64,000 bases of DNA, from contig JACKCC010000011.1 in NCBI GenBank assembly GCA_020634245.1, positions 248,001 through 312,000 of the forward strand, read 5' to 3'. Origin of the DNA: Ardenticatenaceae bacterium (GTDB lineage: Bacteria > Chloroflexota > Anaerolineae > Promineifilales > Promineifilaceae). Position numbers and translations under genes: made by a program. Positions 9,393 to 18,525 of the stretch are shown piece by piece. A model generated the notes under the pieces. The model saw nothing but the letters and a program-made list of their open reading frames with translations, ran no database searches and was not told the origin of the DNA. Each line of letters opens with the position of its first letter. Within the stretch, counting starts at the first letter, position 1.

Positions 9393-11006
9393 TTAATTGC
9401 GTCCTCTTTTTAACCATCCCGCTGGTGTTTTTCTTAATATTTTTAAGTCTTCGCGCCAGGTTCGTGTCGCCACGTAGTACGTGTCGGTAATCAAGGTTTC
9501 ATCTAGCTGGCTGTTACAGCCGTTCTGCACATACCATAGTCCCGTAAAACCAGACTGATATTCATACCGCTGCATCTGCCAATCTTCACGAATTTCTTGA
9601 ACTTCTTCCGGCAGCAAAGGCTTAACGCCAACAAGACTTAACTTGCCAGATAACACATTACCCAGTTCGGGCAGGCGGTGCATATCCCACTTTTCCAGCC
9701 AGCGGCCAAAAGCGGTAAGTTTGCCAGAACGTCGCGTACAAAACCGTTGTAATGTAAATGATTCCAGCCTGGGTGAACGGCCGTAACCACTCATCTTGGA
9801 TAGTGTACCAACATATACCACGCTTTCAAACAAACGGCCCGTCGTCAGCAGCGTAACCAACCCAATCAACAACATAAAAGGCAAGGCCAGCAGCAGCAAA
9901 AACAAAGATGTACCGACATCAAAGATCCGCTTCAAGCTGGTGTCGATAAGAGCCGGATGAGCTTCCCCCAACAAAAACTCATCCACCACCTCGGTGCGTT
10001 CGGCCGTGTGGGTGTCTATCATCAAATTCTTGTAGACAACCCGGTTTTCAATATTGACCAACTGGCCCACATACGATTGATCCAAAATCGTACTCTGGAA
10101 AATCGTGGCTTCATCATCAATTACCACATTTTTACCAATCACAACATCGGGACCAATTTCAACATTTCGCCCAATTTGACAGTTATCGCCAATGTAAACT
10201 GGCGGCGCTAACCGCACGCTGGGATGAATTACGTGGTTGCGTCCTACCCAAATGCCATCAGCAATTTGGCGCGTTTCTAAAACGCGGGCAACATCATCAA
10301 AATAAGCCCGGCTGCCATTATCTTCATGCAAATAAGCACATTGTGCAGCGTGGTAATCGGTAAACGTGGCCATCTCATTCCAATAACCATCTGCTTTGTA
10401 AGCATGAACCGGCAGTCCTTCAGCCAGTAAGCCTGGTATTAAATCCTGACTTAAATCAAAAGATGTGCGTGCCGGGATTTTGTTCAAGATTTCCGGCTCG
10501 AACAAATAAACGCCTGTGTTACACCACGATTGTTCATTCCCCGTTGAAGCTGCCTCGTGAATAACCCGGTCGGCAGCATCCAGGCAAACTCTATCGCCCA
10601 TTCCTTGCCGCTGGACAACAACAGTGGCCATACTTTGCCGGGCACGATGCCGTGCCAGTAGTGCTTTAATATCCAAATCGATGAGGACGTCGCCTGGCAA
10701 GACGAGAAAAGTCTCGTTGATGGAATTCTCGGCCCATTTTAGCGTGCCGGCAGTGCCCCAGGCATCTTTTTGCAAGACGTATTCGATGTTGACACCCCAG
10801 CGCTCGCCATTGCCAAAGTAGGCCTCGATACTGCCACCCAAATGATAGAGAGTGGACAGGATTTGTTTGTAATCCTGCCGGGCTAACATCTCAATGGTAT
10901 AGACCATGATGGGCCGGTTAGCGACCGGGATCATGGGGGATGTGATGGTTTCGGTTAACGGCCGTAACTTGACCGTTTCCCCAGTTGCTATGAGGATTAC
11001 CTGCAT
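9393..11006 (-). CDS. Nucleotidyltransferase / left-handed beta-helix / phosphoglycosyl-transferase-like fusion
   Basis: Three parts are fused in 537 aa. Residues 1-230 are a sugar-1-phosphate nucleotidyltransferase (MQVILIATGETVKLRPLTE; VLPGDVLIDLDI). Residues about 255-335 are hexapeptide repeats (IGDNCQIGRNVEIGPDVVIG). Residues about 365-537 match the bacterial sugar-transferase (monotopic phosphoglycosyl transferase) fold with its re-entrant hydrophobic segment (FLLLLALPFMLLIGLVTLL) and GNVLSGKLSLVGVKPLLPEE. The catalytic Asp-Glu pair normally seen as DELPQL is HRLPEL here, so the C-terminal domain may be inactive or a docking/membrane anchor. The first G-rich loop reads IATGETVKLRP, also off-consensus (usually GG.GTRLRP). 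It lies 11 bp downstream of the TagA-STAS gene. Confidence 0.85.
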   Translation of the reverse strand: MQVILIATGETVKLRPLTETITSPMIPVANRPIMVYTIEMLARQDYKQILSTLYHLGGSIEAYFGNGERWGVNIEYVLQKDAWGTAGTLKWAENSINETFLVLPGDVLIDLDIKALLARHRARQSMATVVVQRQGMGDRVCLDAADRVIHEAASTGNEQSWCNTGVYLFEPEILNKIPARTSFDLSQDLIPGLLAEGLPVHAYKADGYWNEMATFTDYHAAQCAYLHEDNGSRAYFDDVARVLETRQIADGIWVGRNHVIHPSVRLAPPVYIGDNCQIGRNVEIGPDVVIGKNVVIDDEATIFQSTILDQSYVGQLVNIENRVVYKNLMIDTHTAERTEVVDEFLLGEAHPALIDTSLKRIFDVGTSLFLLLLALPFMLLIGLVTLLTTGRLFESVVYVGTLSKMSGYGRSPRLESFTLQRFCTRRSGKLTAFGRWLEKWDMHRLPELGNVLSGKLSLVGVKPLLPEEVQEIREDWQMQRYEYQSGFTGLWYVQNGCNSQLDETLITDTYYVATRTWREDLKILRKTPAGWLKRGRN

Positions 11007-11017
11007 ATTTTCGGTTC

Positions 11018-12496
11018 CTATACCTTCAATTCAGACGCAGCCGTAACGGCACCGGTCACATTATCAAATAAAGTCAGCATCCGATCGAACCGTGTCATTT
11101 GAATAACGCGCATGACATCGTCGGAACAACCGGCTACTCGCAGTATCCCGCCTTTTTCTTCCGCCTGGCGGTGAAACTGGGCTAACATGGCCAATCCGGC
11201 GCTGGTCAAAAAAGCCAGCCCTGTACAATCCAGCACAACATATGAATGTTCCTTGAGCACGGCCGTACACGTCTCCGTCACTTCAGGCACAGTAGCAGCA
11301 TCCAGGCGGCGCGGCATTTTGATGATGTACCAATCACCTTGCGTGTGAACGGCCGTTTCCAGCCCATTTTGAGCCTGACGTTGTTCATGCGCACCAAACC
11401 CGGCTTCCACATCATCAACAATTTCAAAATAGCGATCCAGCCGCATCAAAGCCATCGTTTGCTTCACCGTATCAGGAACGGCCGCTAACCATAACTTACC
11501 GTTGACGTCCCGCGCCTGTTTGGCCAACCCAACCAGAGCGCCTAACCCAGAACTATCCACAAACGTCGCCTGAGCCAAATTGACAATCAAAAAAGGCGTC
11601 TCCGCCAAAATCTCCTGCCCCTTAGCCAGAAAATCGGTGTGATTGTCAAGCGTCAGTTTACCATTAACCGCAATCACACCTGTTCCGCCCACAATGACAG
11701 AACCTACAGTTGGCAGCAGCGGTGACGGCGGCGGCCCCTTACGCATCGCCCACCACTGCCGGATAAAAAACGAGCCAAAAGACGTCAAATCAACGACATA
11801 CCGCCGCCACAAACGGCGCGGCTCCTGCAGCAAGCGGTACGACCATTCCATACCAATACGCTGCATCCATTCCGGGGCGCGCTTGGTTTCACCGGCAATA
11901 AAATCCAGCGTACCGCCAATACCGATCATGACCGGCACGCCCAGTTCACGGCCGTACATACCAATCCACTTTTCCTGCTTAGGATTACCAAAAGCTACTA
12001 GTAATACATCGGGATTTGCGGCCTTAATATCATCAAGAATCGAACGATCCATTTCCAGTATTGAACTGTAAGGCGGCGAACAAACACCGGCAATCTTTAA
12101 GCCAGGATACCTTTCCTGTAAAATTTTCCCGGCGCGATCAGCCACTCCCGGCGCTGCACCCAACAAATAAAACGAATACCCTTTTTGGGCCGCCCTTTCG
12201 GCTAAAGCCGGAACCATATCCGCACCAGTTACACGGTCTTTCAACGGCACACCCAACAAACGAGCACCCCATACCAAGGGCATACCATCGGCCGTTGCCA
12301 TATCCGATTCTTGCAGCAAATAACGAAGTTCCGGATCATGCAGCGCTTTAACCGCAAAATCAGCATTAACTGTCGCCACTTGATGCGTTTTACCTGTTTT
12401 TCTACCAACTTCAATGAAAGATTCCAGGCGATCCAGGGCTTCTTCCATATTCAGGTCATCAACTGGGACATTGAGAATGATTAATAATTTACGCAT
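11018..12496 (-). CDS. WecG/TagA/CpsF-type glycosyltransferase fused to two STAS domains
   Basis: Residues 1-250 of 492 are a WecG/TagA family (GT26) enzyme, which adds a sugar to an undecaprenyl-linked intermediate. TVNADF, the catalytic-Asp segment ATADGMPLVWG (D70), GAAPGVAD, VAFGNPKQEKWI and GIGGTLDFIAGETKRAP are all present. Residues about 268-365 and 383-490 are two STAS domains with candidate phospho-serines at S315 (FVDSSGLGALVG) and S432 (FLTSAGLAMLAQ). This fusion is unusual; it suggests that the partner-switching proteins encoded just downstream (RsbW-like kinase, SpoIIE phosphatase) control this glycosyltransferase directly. The ATG at 12496 gives the normal TagA N-terminus. Confidence 0.92.
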   Translation of the reverse strand: MRKLLIILNVPVDDLNMEEALDRLESFIEVGRKTGKTHQVATVNADFAVKALHDPELRYLLQESDMATADGMPLVWGARLLGVPLKDRVTGADMVPALAERAAQKGYSFYLLGAAPGVADRAGKILQERYPGLKIAGVCSPPYSSILEMDRSILDDIKAANPDVLLVAFGNPKQEKWIGMYGRELGVPVMIGIGGTLDFIAGETKRAPEWMQRIGMEWSYRLLQEPRRLWRRYVVDLTSFGSFFIRQWWAMRKGPPPSPLLPTVGSVIVGGTGVIAVNGKLTLDNHTDFLAKGQEILAETPFLIVNLAQATFVDSSGLGALVGLAKQARDVNGKLWLAAVPDTVKQTMALMRLDRYFEIVDDVEAGFGAHEQRQAQNGLETAVHTQGDWYIIKMPRRLDAATVPEVTETCTAVLKEHSYVVLDCTGLAFLTSAGLAMLAQFHRQAEEKGGILRVAGCSDDVMRVIQMTRFDRMLTLFDNVTGAVTAASELKV

Positions 12497-12602
12497 ATCG
12501 TCGAGGATGTTATATTAAATCAAGCAAATTCGTCTGACTTATTTTAAGACAGGAACCTTATGGGAAAAATGAAGACAAACAGGAATCAGTGCCTTTTTAA
12601 TT

Positions 12603-13463
12603 TTAATATGCACCTTTACTAAACAGCACAGCAGGAATCGTTCGCAATAAAATTTCAATATCTTTCATCAAGCTCTGTTCGGCAATATATTCCAGATCCA
12701 ATTCTACCCAACGCTTGAAGTCCAAGTTACTGCGTCCTGACACCTGTTGCAGTCCGGTAATGCCCGGAACAGATTCTAATCGGCGAATTTGCTCAAATTT
12801 ATATTGAGAAACTTCCGATGGAACTGGCGGACGTGGCCCCACCAGACTCATCTCCCCTTTCAGCACATTAATAAGCTGCGGCAGTTCATCAATGCTCAAT
12901 TTGCGAATAACTCGCCCAACGCGCGTTACTCTAGGATCGTTTTTCATCTTAAAAACAACCCCGTCGGCCTCGTTTAAGGCCATTAGCTCAGCTTTTCGAT
13001 CTTCCGCATCTATATACATAGAGCGGAACTTGTAACAAGGAAACGTTTTACCCCATTTGCCAACGCGGGTTTGTTTGAAAAAAACAGGCCCAGGGGAATC
13101 CAGTTTGATAATCAAAGCAACCCCGATCATGACAGGTGCAGCAAAAATCAGGGCAATGACAGCCACCGTAAAGTCGAAAACCCGCTTCAGATTAGCCTGA
13201 ATTTTGTTTCGTATGGCCCAGGCTAACAACCGTATGCGCATGCGCTGAGCCGACCGTACGCTTCTAAAACTTTGGTTGGCGTAAATTTCGAGCATGCGTG
13301 CGGCTTTGTCATCTTGTTTACGCTGTATATCTTTCAGGTATAAGTCCATTTCCGTTAATGATGTCGATCCTTCCAAGTGTAAATCCTGCCTATTGTTTTC
13401 ATTATTATGAAAAATTTCGGTTGTATTTTCTATTAATTCCTGTACAGATGGTTCGATTTTCAT
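12603..13463 (-). CDS. Initiating phosphoglycosyl transferase (bacterial sugar transferase)
   Basis: A 286-aa monotopic phosphoglycosyl transferase that should start the repeat unit by moving a sugar phosphate to undecaprenyl phosphate. The re-entrant hydrophobic helix is VFDFTVAVIALIFAAPVMIGVALI. Catalytic and substrate motifs are intact: CYKFRSMYIDAEDR, the Asp-Glu dyad in SIDELPQLINVLKGEMSLVGPRP, and GITGLQQVSGRS. The N-terminal 90 residues are hydrophilic and lack the five-helix WbaP domain. I choose ATG 13463 rather than the upstream start at 13544, because the latter lies inside the preceding gene and encodes only a shadow of it. The preceding gene stops 8 bp upstream. Confidence 0.93.
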   Translation of the reverse strand: MKIEPSVQELIENTTEIFHNNENNRQDLHLEGSTSLTEMDLYLKDIQRKQDDKAARMLEIYANQSFRSVRSAQRMRIRLLAWAIRNKIQANLKRVFDFTVAVIALIFAAPVMIGVALIIKLDSPGPVFFKQTRVGKWGKTFPCYKFRSMYIDAEDRKAELMALNEADGVVFKMKNDPRVTRVGRVIRKLSIDELPQLINVLKGEMSLVGPRPPVPSEVSQYKFEQIRRLESVPGITGLQQVSGRSNLDFKRWVELDLEYIAEQSLMKDIEILLRTIPAVLFSKGAY

Positions 13464-13471
13464 ATTCTGTT

Positions 13472-14710
13472 TTATGTTTGATTTCGGGCAGTCCGCACCC
13501 AGCCATCTTTGTCGCGGCCTAATAGGATTCGTATGTACAGCCAAATCTTCCAGAAGACAAATCCCGGCGCGTAAAGCAGGGCTTTATAGATTTGCCGGGG
13601 TGCTTGTACCAGGTGTAAGCCATAGAATATATAAATGATCTGTCCGATTATGTTGACGCTGCCCAAGATGAGATTGATTGTGCCGATATTTTGGCGGTGC
13701 ATGGGATCGAAGATAAACAATATCAGTGCCGCCAGGAAACCCAATCCGGTCAAACCCGCGAGTATGGAGAAGGGCGGTATGATATGTTCCATAACGGCAT
13801 CAAACAGGAGGTAGGCACGGCCGTATTCTCCCGCCCGCACTGCTTTCCATGAAGCCTTCAATAATTGGGGCACATAAGTTTGGGCCATTTGCAGCCGGCC
13901 GCGTTCCCAACGTGTGTTTTGGGTTTGGGAATCGGCAAGGTCATGCGGCATTTCGGCTTCGACAATGGCATCAGGAGCAAACATAACGCGTTCACCATCC
14001 AAGACCAAAGCCATGTGAAACTCAATGTCTTCGGTTATGGATGCTGACCATTCATGTTTTTTCAGGATGTCGGCAGCAAAAACCATCCCGTTGCCTTTTA
14101 ATCCGGTAGAGCCACCCAAGATCATGCGGCCTAATGGCCGTAAATAATGCAGCAAAGCCAAAGCCACATAACGCAAGCTGATACTCCACGATTGTTCCGG
14201 ATCACGGACGGCGTAGTAAGATTGGATGACCCTTTCGCCTTGCGCCAGCCGGGCATCCATAACCCGCAGGAAATTGGCCGAAATGCTAGAATCGGCATCC
14301 AAAATTAAAATGGCATCGTGGGGTTCTGCGGCCTGCCACAACCGCTGTAGCAGCCACTGCAAAGCATAACCTTTTCCCCGCAATTCACTATTGAAACGCT
14401 CATGAACGTGAGCACCGTTTTGTTGTACAATGCTCGCGGTGTTATCGGTGCAATTATCGGCCACGACGTGAACAGCATATAAGTCTTTGGGATAATCTAC
14501 CTGGTATAGATTGGCCAGCAGTGTAGGCAGCAGGCGTTCCTCGTTGTGTGCCGGTACAAGGATTAAGAATCGATTGGTGGGTTTGCTTTCCCGTTGTTTG
14601 GTATGACGCGGTGCGCGCCAGGATACGGCCGTTAGCAGCATCAAATACCCCACTAATGCGACCAGCAGCACCTGAATAAAAATCACAAATAATTGCAGCC
14701 AAAATAACAT
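13472..14710 (-). CDS. Membrane-bound family 2 glycosyltransferase
   Basis: The 412-aa protein has an N-terminal transmembrane helix, a cytosolic GT-A domain and three to four C-terminal helices, as in processive GT2 enzymes. Motifs are VPAHNEERLLPTLL, VADNCTDNTA, DADSSI, TEDIEF and the QNTRWERG (QxxRW-like) motif. It probably builds or extends a polymer chain, or transfers a sugar at the cytosolic membrane face. It is the first gene of the minus-strand block that runs to the partner-switching module; the 420-bp gap upstream should hold the promoter. Confidence 0.92.
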   Translation of the reverse strand: MLFWLQLFVIFIQVLLVALVGYLMLLTAVSWRAPRHTKQRESKPTNRFLILVPAHNEERLLPTLLANLYQVDYPKDLYAVHVVADNCTDNTASIVQQNGAHVHERFNSELRGKGYALQWLLQRLWQAAEPHDAILILDADSSISANFLRVMDARLAQGERVIQSYYAVRDPEQSWSISLRYVALALLHYLRPLGRMILGGSTGLKGNGMVFAADILKKHEWSASITEDIEFHMALVLDGERVMFAPDAIVEAEMPHDLADSQTQNTRWERGRLQMAQTYVPQLLKASWKAVRAGEYGRAYLLFDAVMEHIIPPFSILAGLTGLGFLAALILFIFDPMHRQNIGTINLILGSVNIIGQIIYIFYGLHLVQAPRQIYKALLYAPGFVFWKIWLYIRILLGRDKDGWVRTARNQT

Positions 14711-15130
14711 TATTTATTACCAACTACACTTGAAGAAAATTTACTAACAGGACAAATCATATCAGTTTTTACATTAATTTTATATGAGGCTTTACTCACA
14801 TTCACTCTGGAATAGGCCATTTTTCCTATTTGACCTAAACCGACCAAATCTTTATAGTGCCTGCAATGACCGATATTTCTATCCCAAGGTTGCAGCTTCC
14901 TCGCAGCCAAACAATTCGGCAATGGCAACAATGGTGATTGTTTCTTGGAACATCTCATCGGCGTAGCAGTATCAACAACCCCACCCAAGCAACTTACCTG
15001 AAATAAAAAGATAGATTTTTCTGATTGCCTTTCTCAAAACTGTTTTTACGTGTTTAAGAACTATTTCTAAACAGGTCTATGGCTGTTTGTTAAAAGCATA
15101 CACCCAGACCTACTCTCAGGAGAAAAGTAT
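14711..15130. other. Divergent intergenic region
   Basis: This 420-bp AT-rich stretch separates the minus-strand GT2 gene from the plus-strand secreted-protein gene and should contain promoters for both. I find no convincing gene, repeat or terminator in it; short open frames on both strands lack ribosome sites. Confidence 0.5.
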
Positions 15131-16516
15131 ATGAAAACTGTTACAAAATTAATTATCGTGCTTATGCTTGCATATCTTCTTACGATGAATCAGAGCACCC
15201 AAAATCAGATAGCTTCTGCTCAAAGCTCGCACCGTATTTACCTCCCCACTGTTTCCAATATAGTTCCCACATGGGCGTATCAAGAAACATTCGATGGTGA
15301 TCCCAGTTCCCCCTCACAAAGCCTGCTTCCGGATGACCTCGATTTTTCGGTAACACATCGCACAGTTCCGGGAGAAAACTTTCGCGTTTTTAACAGCTAT
15401 CCTGCCGACCATGGCAACAATTGCGATGGGCCTAATCCAAATATCTCTCCTTTACCGCAACATGCCGTTACGACTTCTCATTTCAGCAATAGTACTAATC
15501 CCGATCCTGGTTTTTTCATTTGTAAAAACCACATGATGTCTTCGATGGGCGATGTCGAAGCCTATTCGGTCACAGCTTTCTGGCCTCGTCAGGAATTCGA
15601 TTTCAGTCAAGGCGGCACGCTAGAATTCGATGTCAATATTAATGATAATCATCACCGCTCCTGGTTTGAAATTATGATAACCCCGCGTTCCGAGTTGAAA
15701 GTTGGCGCGGCTCATGAGGACTTGCCCATTGATGAAACTTATCCTAAAGACCGTATTATTTTTGAGTTCATGAATAATAAACGTTATATTCAGGTTGGTA
15801 CGGGTGCTATTGATCCATTAGGCAAAATAGTTGAACAAAGCGATGGCGCATATTGGTCGGTCATGTATCCCAATGATCCGGCTAATGTTGACCGGCGTAT
15901 TCGCCGTCCAATGCATATTAAGATTGAACAGAATCAGATTACCTGGTCCATCCAGAAGGCAGACGGCACTTTTGATGATTTTTCTGTTGCTGTCCCTGGA
16001 GGGTTGCCTTTTACACGGGGTCTGGTGGTGTTTAAGACCCATGCTTATACACCCAATAAAGACGGCAATCGAGATATGTTTACTTTTCATTGGGACAATA
16101 TTCGGTTTAGCGGCCCGGTTGTCGGTCGTTATGAGAGTTTTGAAGCAAATGATGTGATTTACCTTCAAGAGAATGGCAATCGGCAAATCGGTGAAAAGCA
16201 GTCGGTTTCAATCAACTTGCCCCACATTGGCCCCAACCCCGTCTTGTTTGGTCAGGTACATAATCCGATGCGGGGGCAGGTATTGTTGAGTGTAAACGGC
16301 CGTCCCAACATCGTCGTCAATCCTTATGACTACAACCCCGGCACCTGCTCATCAAGCGGCTGGAAATCATTCCAACTACCAATTGATCCCGCCTGGCTGA
16401 AAGTGGGCAACAACACCTTCACCTGGACAATCGGTCCAAGGCCGGGTTGCGCTGACCAGTACCTATGGAACGGCTTCTCCATCATGGGGCTGGAAGTTCA
16501 GTTTGATCTTCCTTAA
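15131..16516 (+). CDS. Secreted protein of unknown function with possible jelly-roll domains
   Basis: The 461-aa product starts with a signal peptide (KLIIVLMLAYLLTM) followed by SAQSSHRIYLPTV, a tag often seen in Chloroflexi secreted proteins. The middle part (GGTLEFDVNINDNHHRSWFEI, then IQVGTG and WDNIRFSG) resembles a concanavalin-like or jelly-roll beta-sandwich. The last 120 residues (YLQENGNRQIGEKQSVSINL onward) may be a second carbohydrate-binding-like sandwich. I cannot name a family. AGGAGAAAAGTAT precedes the ATG. It is the only plus-strand gene inside the polysaccharide locus, so it may act on or bind the secreted polymer; that is inference. Confidence 0.8.
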   Translation: MKTVTKLIIVLMLAYLLTMNQSTQNQIASAQSSHRIYLPTVSNIVPTWAYQETFDGDPSSPSQSLLPDDLDFSVTHRTVPGENFRVFNSYPADHGNNCDGPNPNISPLPQHAVTTSHFSNSTNPDPGFFICKNHMMSSMGDVEAYSVTAFWPRQEFDFSQGGTLEFDVNINDNHHRSWFEIMITPRSELKVGAAHEDLPIDETYPKDRIIFEFMNNKRYIQVGTGAIDPLGKIVEQSDGAYWSVMYPNDPANVDRRIRRPMHIKIEQNQITWSIQKADGTFDDFSVAVPGGLPFTRGLVVFKTHAYTPNKDGNRDMFTFHWDNIRFSGPVVGRYESFEANDVIYLQENGNRQIGEKQSVSINLPHIGPNPVLFGQVHNPMRGQVLLSVNGRPNIVVNPYDYNPGTCSSSGWKSFQLPIDPAWLKVGNNTFTWTIGPRPGCADQYLWNGFSIMGLEVQFDLP

Positions 16517-16545
16517 ACATTAATCATTAGTCCTGTTGGAACACA

Positions 16546-16584
16546 AAAAAAGGTGGCCGCCACATTGGGCAGCCACCTTTTTCT
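16546..16584. terminator. Bidirectional intrinsic terminator
   Basis: Stem AAGGTGGC at 16550-16557 pairs with GCCACCTT at 16572-16579, with an A run on the left and a T run on the right. It can stop both the plus-strand secreted-protein gene and the minus-strand glycosyltransferase gene that converges on it. Confidence 0.85.
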
Positions 16585-16611
16585 ATGCCTATGTGATGAT
16601 AGATCAATCTA

Positions 16612-17724
16612 TCACCTTTTAGATGAATGGTGTTCGGCCGTTTCCTTAAGCAGTTTCAGCAATCGGGTTGCGTTTGCCTGAGCATCAAATTTTTGCTGCA
16701 CGTATTCAGTTGCTTGTTTGCCCTGCTGCTGCCGGAATCCGGCATCAACAACCAGTTTCTTGAGCGCTTGAACCAGGGATGATGCGTCGCCGGGGGGAAT
16801 AATGTAGCCGGTTTTTCCATCTAGTGTGATTTCGGGAATAGCCGCTACGTTTGTCGATATGGTCGGCAGCCCGGCTGCCCCTGCCTCTGAGAGAACCATC
16901 GGCAGGCAGTCGCCGTAAGTCGGCAAACAAAAAATATCGCAATCGTGATAAAGCTGCCTCAGCGGAGCGCTGTTAGGCTGCATATTGTTGTAGACAAACA
17001 AACCCGGCTCTTCATCTACCTGATCTTTGGTCACTAAATGAAGCTCGATTTTTGATTCTGACTCATCATTAGCCAAAATCGTTTTCAGGGATCGAAATGC
17101 TTCGAGCAGGACAAATCCGCCCTTACGTTCCAAATTGCCGCCGACAAATAATATTTTTACTGGAGCATTGGGTGAACCAGCACGTTGCTGCGGCCGACAC
17201 CATTCCTGAACATTAACCCCTGGTGGAATTACGGTGATTTTGTCTGCTGGTACTTCATAATCGCGCACAAGGCCTTCCTTGGCCCACTCCGACCAGGTGA
17301 CGATATGTTTCGCCGTCCGAAAAGCGTTACGATTGAGTTTCCATTTCCAGTTTTCCAGCCAGGCCGGGCCGGGATCATGGGCATAGAATTCACCCAATTC
17401 ATCATACTGCATCGGCGTTGCATCAAGCGAGATGATGCTGGGGATTTGATTAATCCAATTGGTGGCGAGTACGGCCGTTACCTGCGTATGAAAAAACAAA
17501 GCATCTAGTGGTGCCTGACGCTGCAATCCGGCAATGCCTTGCCGGGCCTGCCAGCCAGCCCGAAACGTCCAATTAGGGATCAATCCGGCCAATCCGCCAG
17601 CTTCCCATGCCGGTAATACCCATTTAGCATCAATAGAAGGGTCCAGAGCGACATTCTTTTGCAAATTCTGACCATGCGTGACATGGCCCAATGCCTGTTC
17701 GATAACAAAACCAATACGAATCAA
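16612..17724 (-). CDS. Family 4 (GT-B) glycosyltransferase
   Basis: The 370-aa protein shows the GT4 pattern: the donor domain has VKILFVGGNLERKGGFVLLEAF and EAGAAGLPTISTNVAAIPEI with the EX7E-type arrangement. ITVIPPGVN marks the domain boundary. The N-domain is unusual (IGFVIEQALGHVTHGQNLQ) and closely resembles the protein encoded at 22659-23732 (shared TPMQYDELGE/TPIQYDSMGE, WSEWAKEGLV/WSNWVKDSLI), so the two are paralogues in the same locus. It probably adds a sugar to the growing repeat unit. The donor sugar cannot be inferred. Confidence 0.93.
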   Translation of the reverse strand: MIRIGFVIEQALGHVTHGQNLQKNVALDPSIDAKWVLPAWEAGGLAGLIPNWTFRAGWQARQGIAGLQRQAPLDALFFHTQVTAVLATNWINQIPSIISLDATPMQYDELGEFYAHDPGPAWLENWKWKLNRNAFRTAKHIVTWSEWAKEGLVRDYEVPADKITVIPPGVNVQEWCRPQQRAGSPNAPVKILFVGGNLERKGGFVLLEAFRSLKTILANDESESKIELHLVTKDQVDEEPGLFVYNNMQPNSAPLRQLYHDCDIFCLPTYGDCLPMVLSEAGAAGLPTISTNVAAIPEITLDGKTGYIIPPGDASSLVQALKKLVVDAGFRQQQGKQATEYVQQKFDAQANATRLLKLLKETAEHHSSKR

Positions 17725-17738
17725 AAAACACCTCTTCG

Positions 17739-18368
17739 CTACTCTACGAAATTAGCGGCCGCTATCCCCTCTTCTGGCCGCCTTTTGGCACGACGCAGGT
17801 TAAGAATTGCAGCTAACGAAATAACAACAGCTCCCAAAAATTCCAACAGCCATGTAATTCGAAAACCGCCTGTAAACCGCGAAAGTTCCGGCAACGATAC
17901 ACCATAAAATGTCGCCGCTCGAACAATCACAAACCGGGCAATAAACAGCAAGCCCAAGCCCAAAAGCCAATACTGCCGCCAGACGTGACGGAAAAACCAG
18001 ATGCTGGCAACTAACACAACAAGACTAACAAGGGCCATTCCGGCAATAAACAAAACCTGGGCACGCTGACCAAACTCATACCAACCTTGCACATAAGCGA
18101 TTGTCTTGATAACAGTTGTGAACCAGGTCTGAATATCCAACTGTTTATTGATACCCAGAAAAAGCATACCCAAAGCCAGCGCCCCCCAAATCAAACGATG
18201 TTGCCACAGATGCGCTTTGCCAAAAATTTGCTCCGCCCGCACAACACACAACCCACAGACAAACGCTGCGACAAGATAAGCCAACACAGTCAGCCAGCCA
18301 AAGAAAGTAGGATCGCCAACCCCCAGCTCAAACGGAATTCCCCGGATTATGTTAATAATATCTACCAT
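17739..18368 (-). CDS. Hypothetical polytopic membrane protein
   Basis: A 209-aa protein with about six hydrophobic helices (VLAYLVAAFVCGLC, LIWGALALGMLFLGI, VLFIAGMALVSLVVLVASIWFF and others) and an Arg/Lys-rich C-terminus. I do not recognise the family. The longer reading from TTG 18419 is possible, but ATG 18368 gives a cleaner N-terminus (MVDIINIIRG). Its stop lies 14 bp upstream of the GT4 gene, so both are probably co-transcribed. It could assist polymer export or be an accessory membrane protein; nothing in the sequence decides. Confidence 0.75.
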   Translation of the reverse strand: MVDIINIIRGIPFELGVGDPTFFGWLTVLAYLVAAFVCGLCVVRAEQIFGKAHLWQHRLIWGALALGMLFLGINKQLDIQTWFTTVIKTIAYVQGWYEFGQRAQVLFIAGMALVSLVVLVASIWFFRHVWRQYWLLGLGLLFIARFVIVRAATFYGVSLPELSRFTGGFRITWLLEFLGAVVISLAAILNLRRAKRRPEEGIAAANFVE

Positions 18369-18525
18369 ATAGTTTGTAATTATACATACCAAACATGTTC
18401 TTAAAAATATTTGGCTCAACTATCAAATATATCTATTTTGTCTGGCTGTAACGGTCACATCCAAAGAGCTGTCACATCGCTGTTTACCTTCTGCCCATGG
18501 GCAAAATATCAACAAAACACCGCTC

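Noticed and set aside
13464..13544. N-terminal extension of the initiating phosphoglycosyl transferase
   Set aside because: The extra 27 codons lie within the end of the preceding gene in another frame and add no domain; ATG 13463 is 8 bp after that gene's stop.
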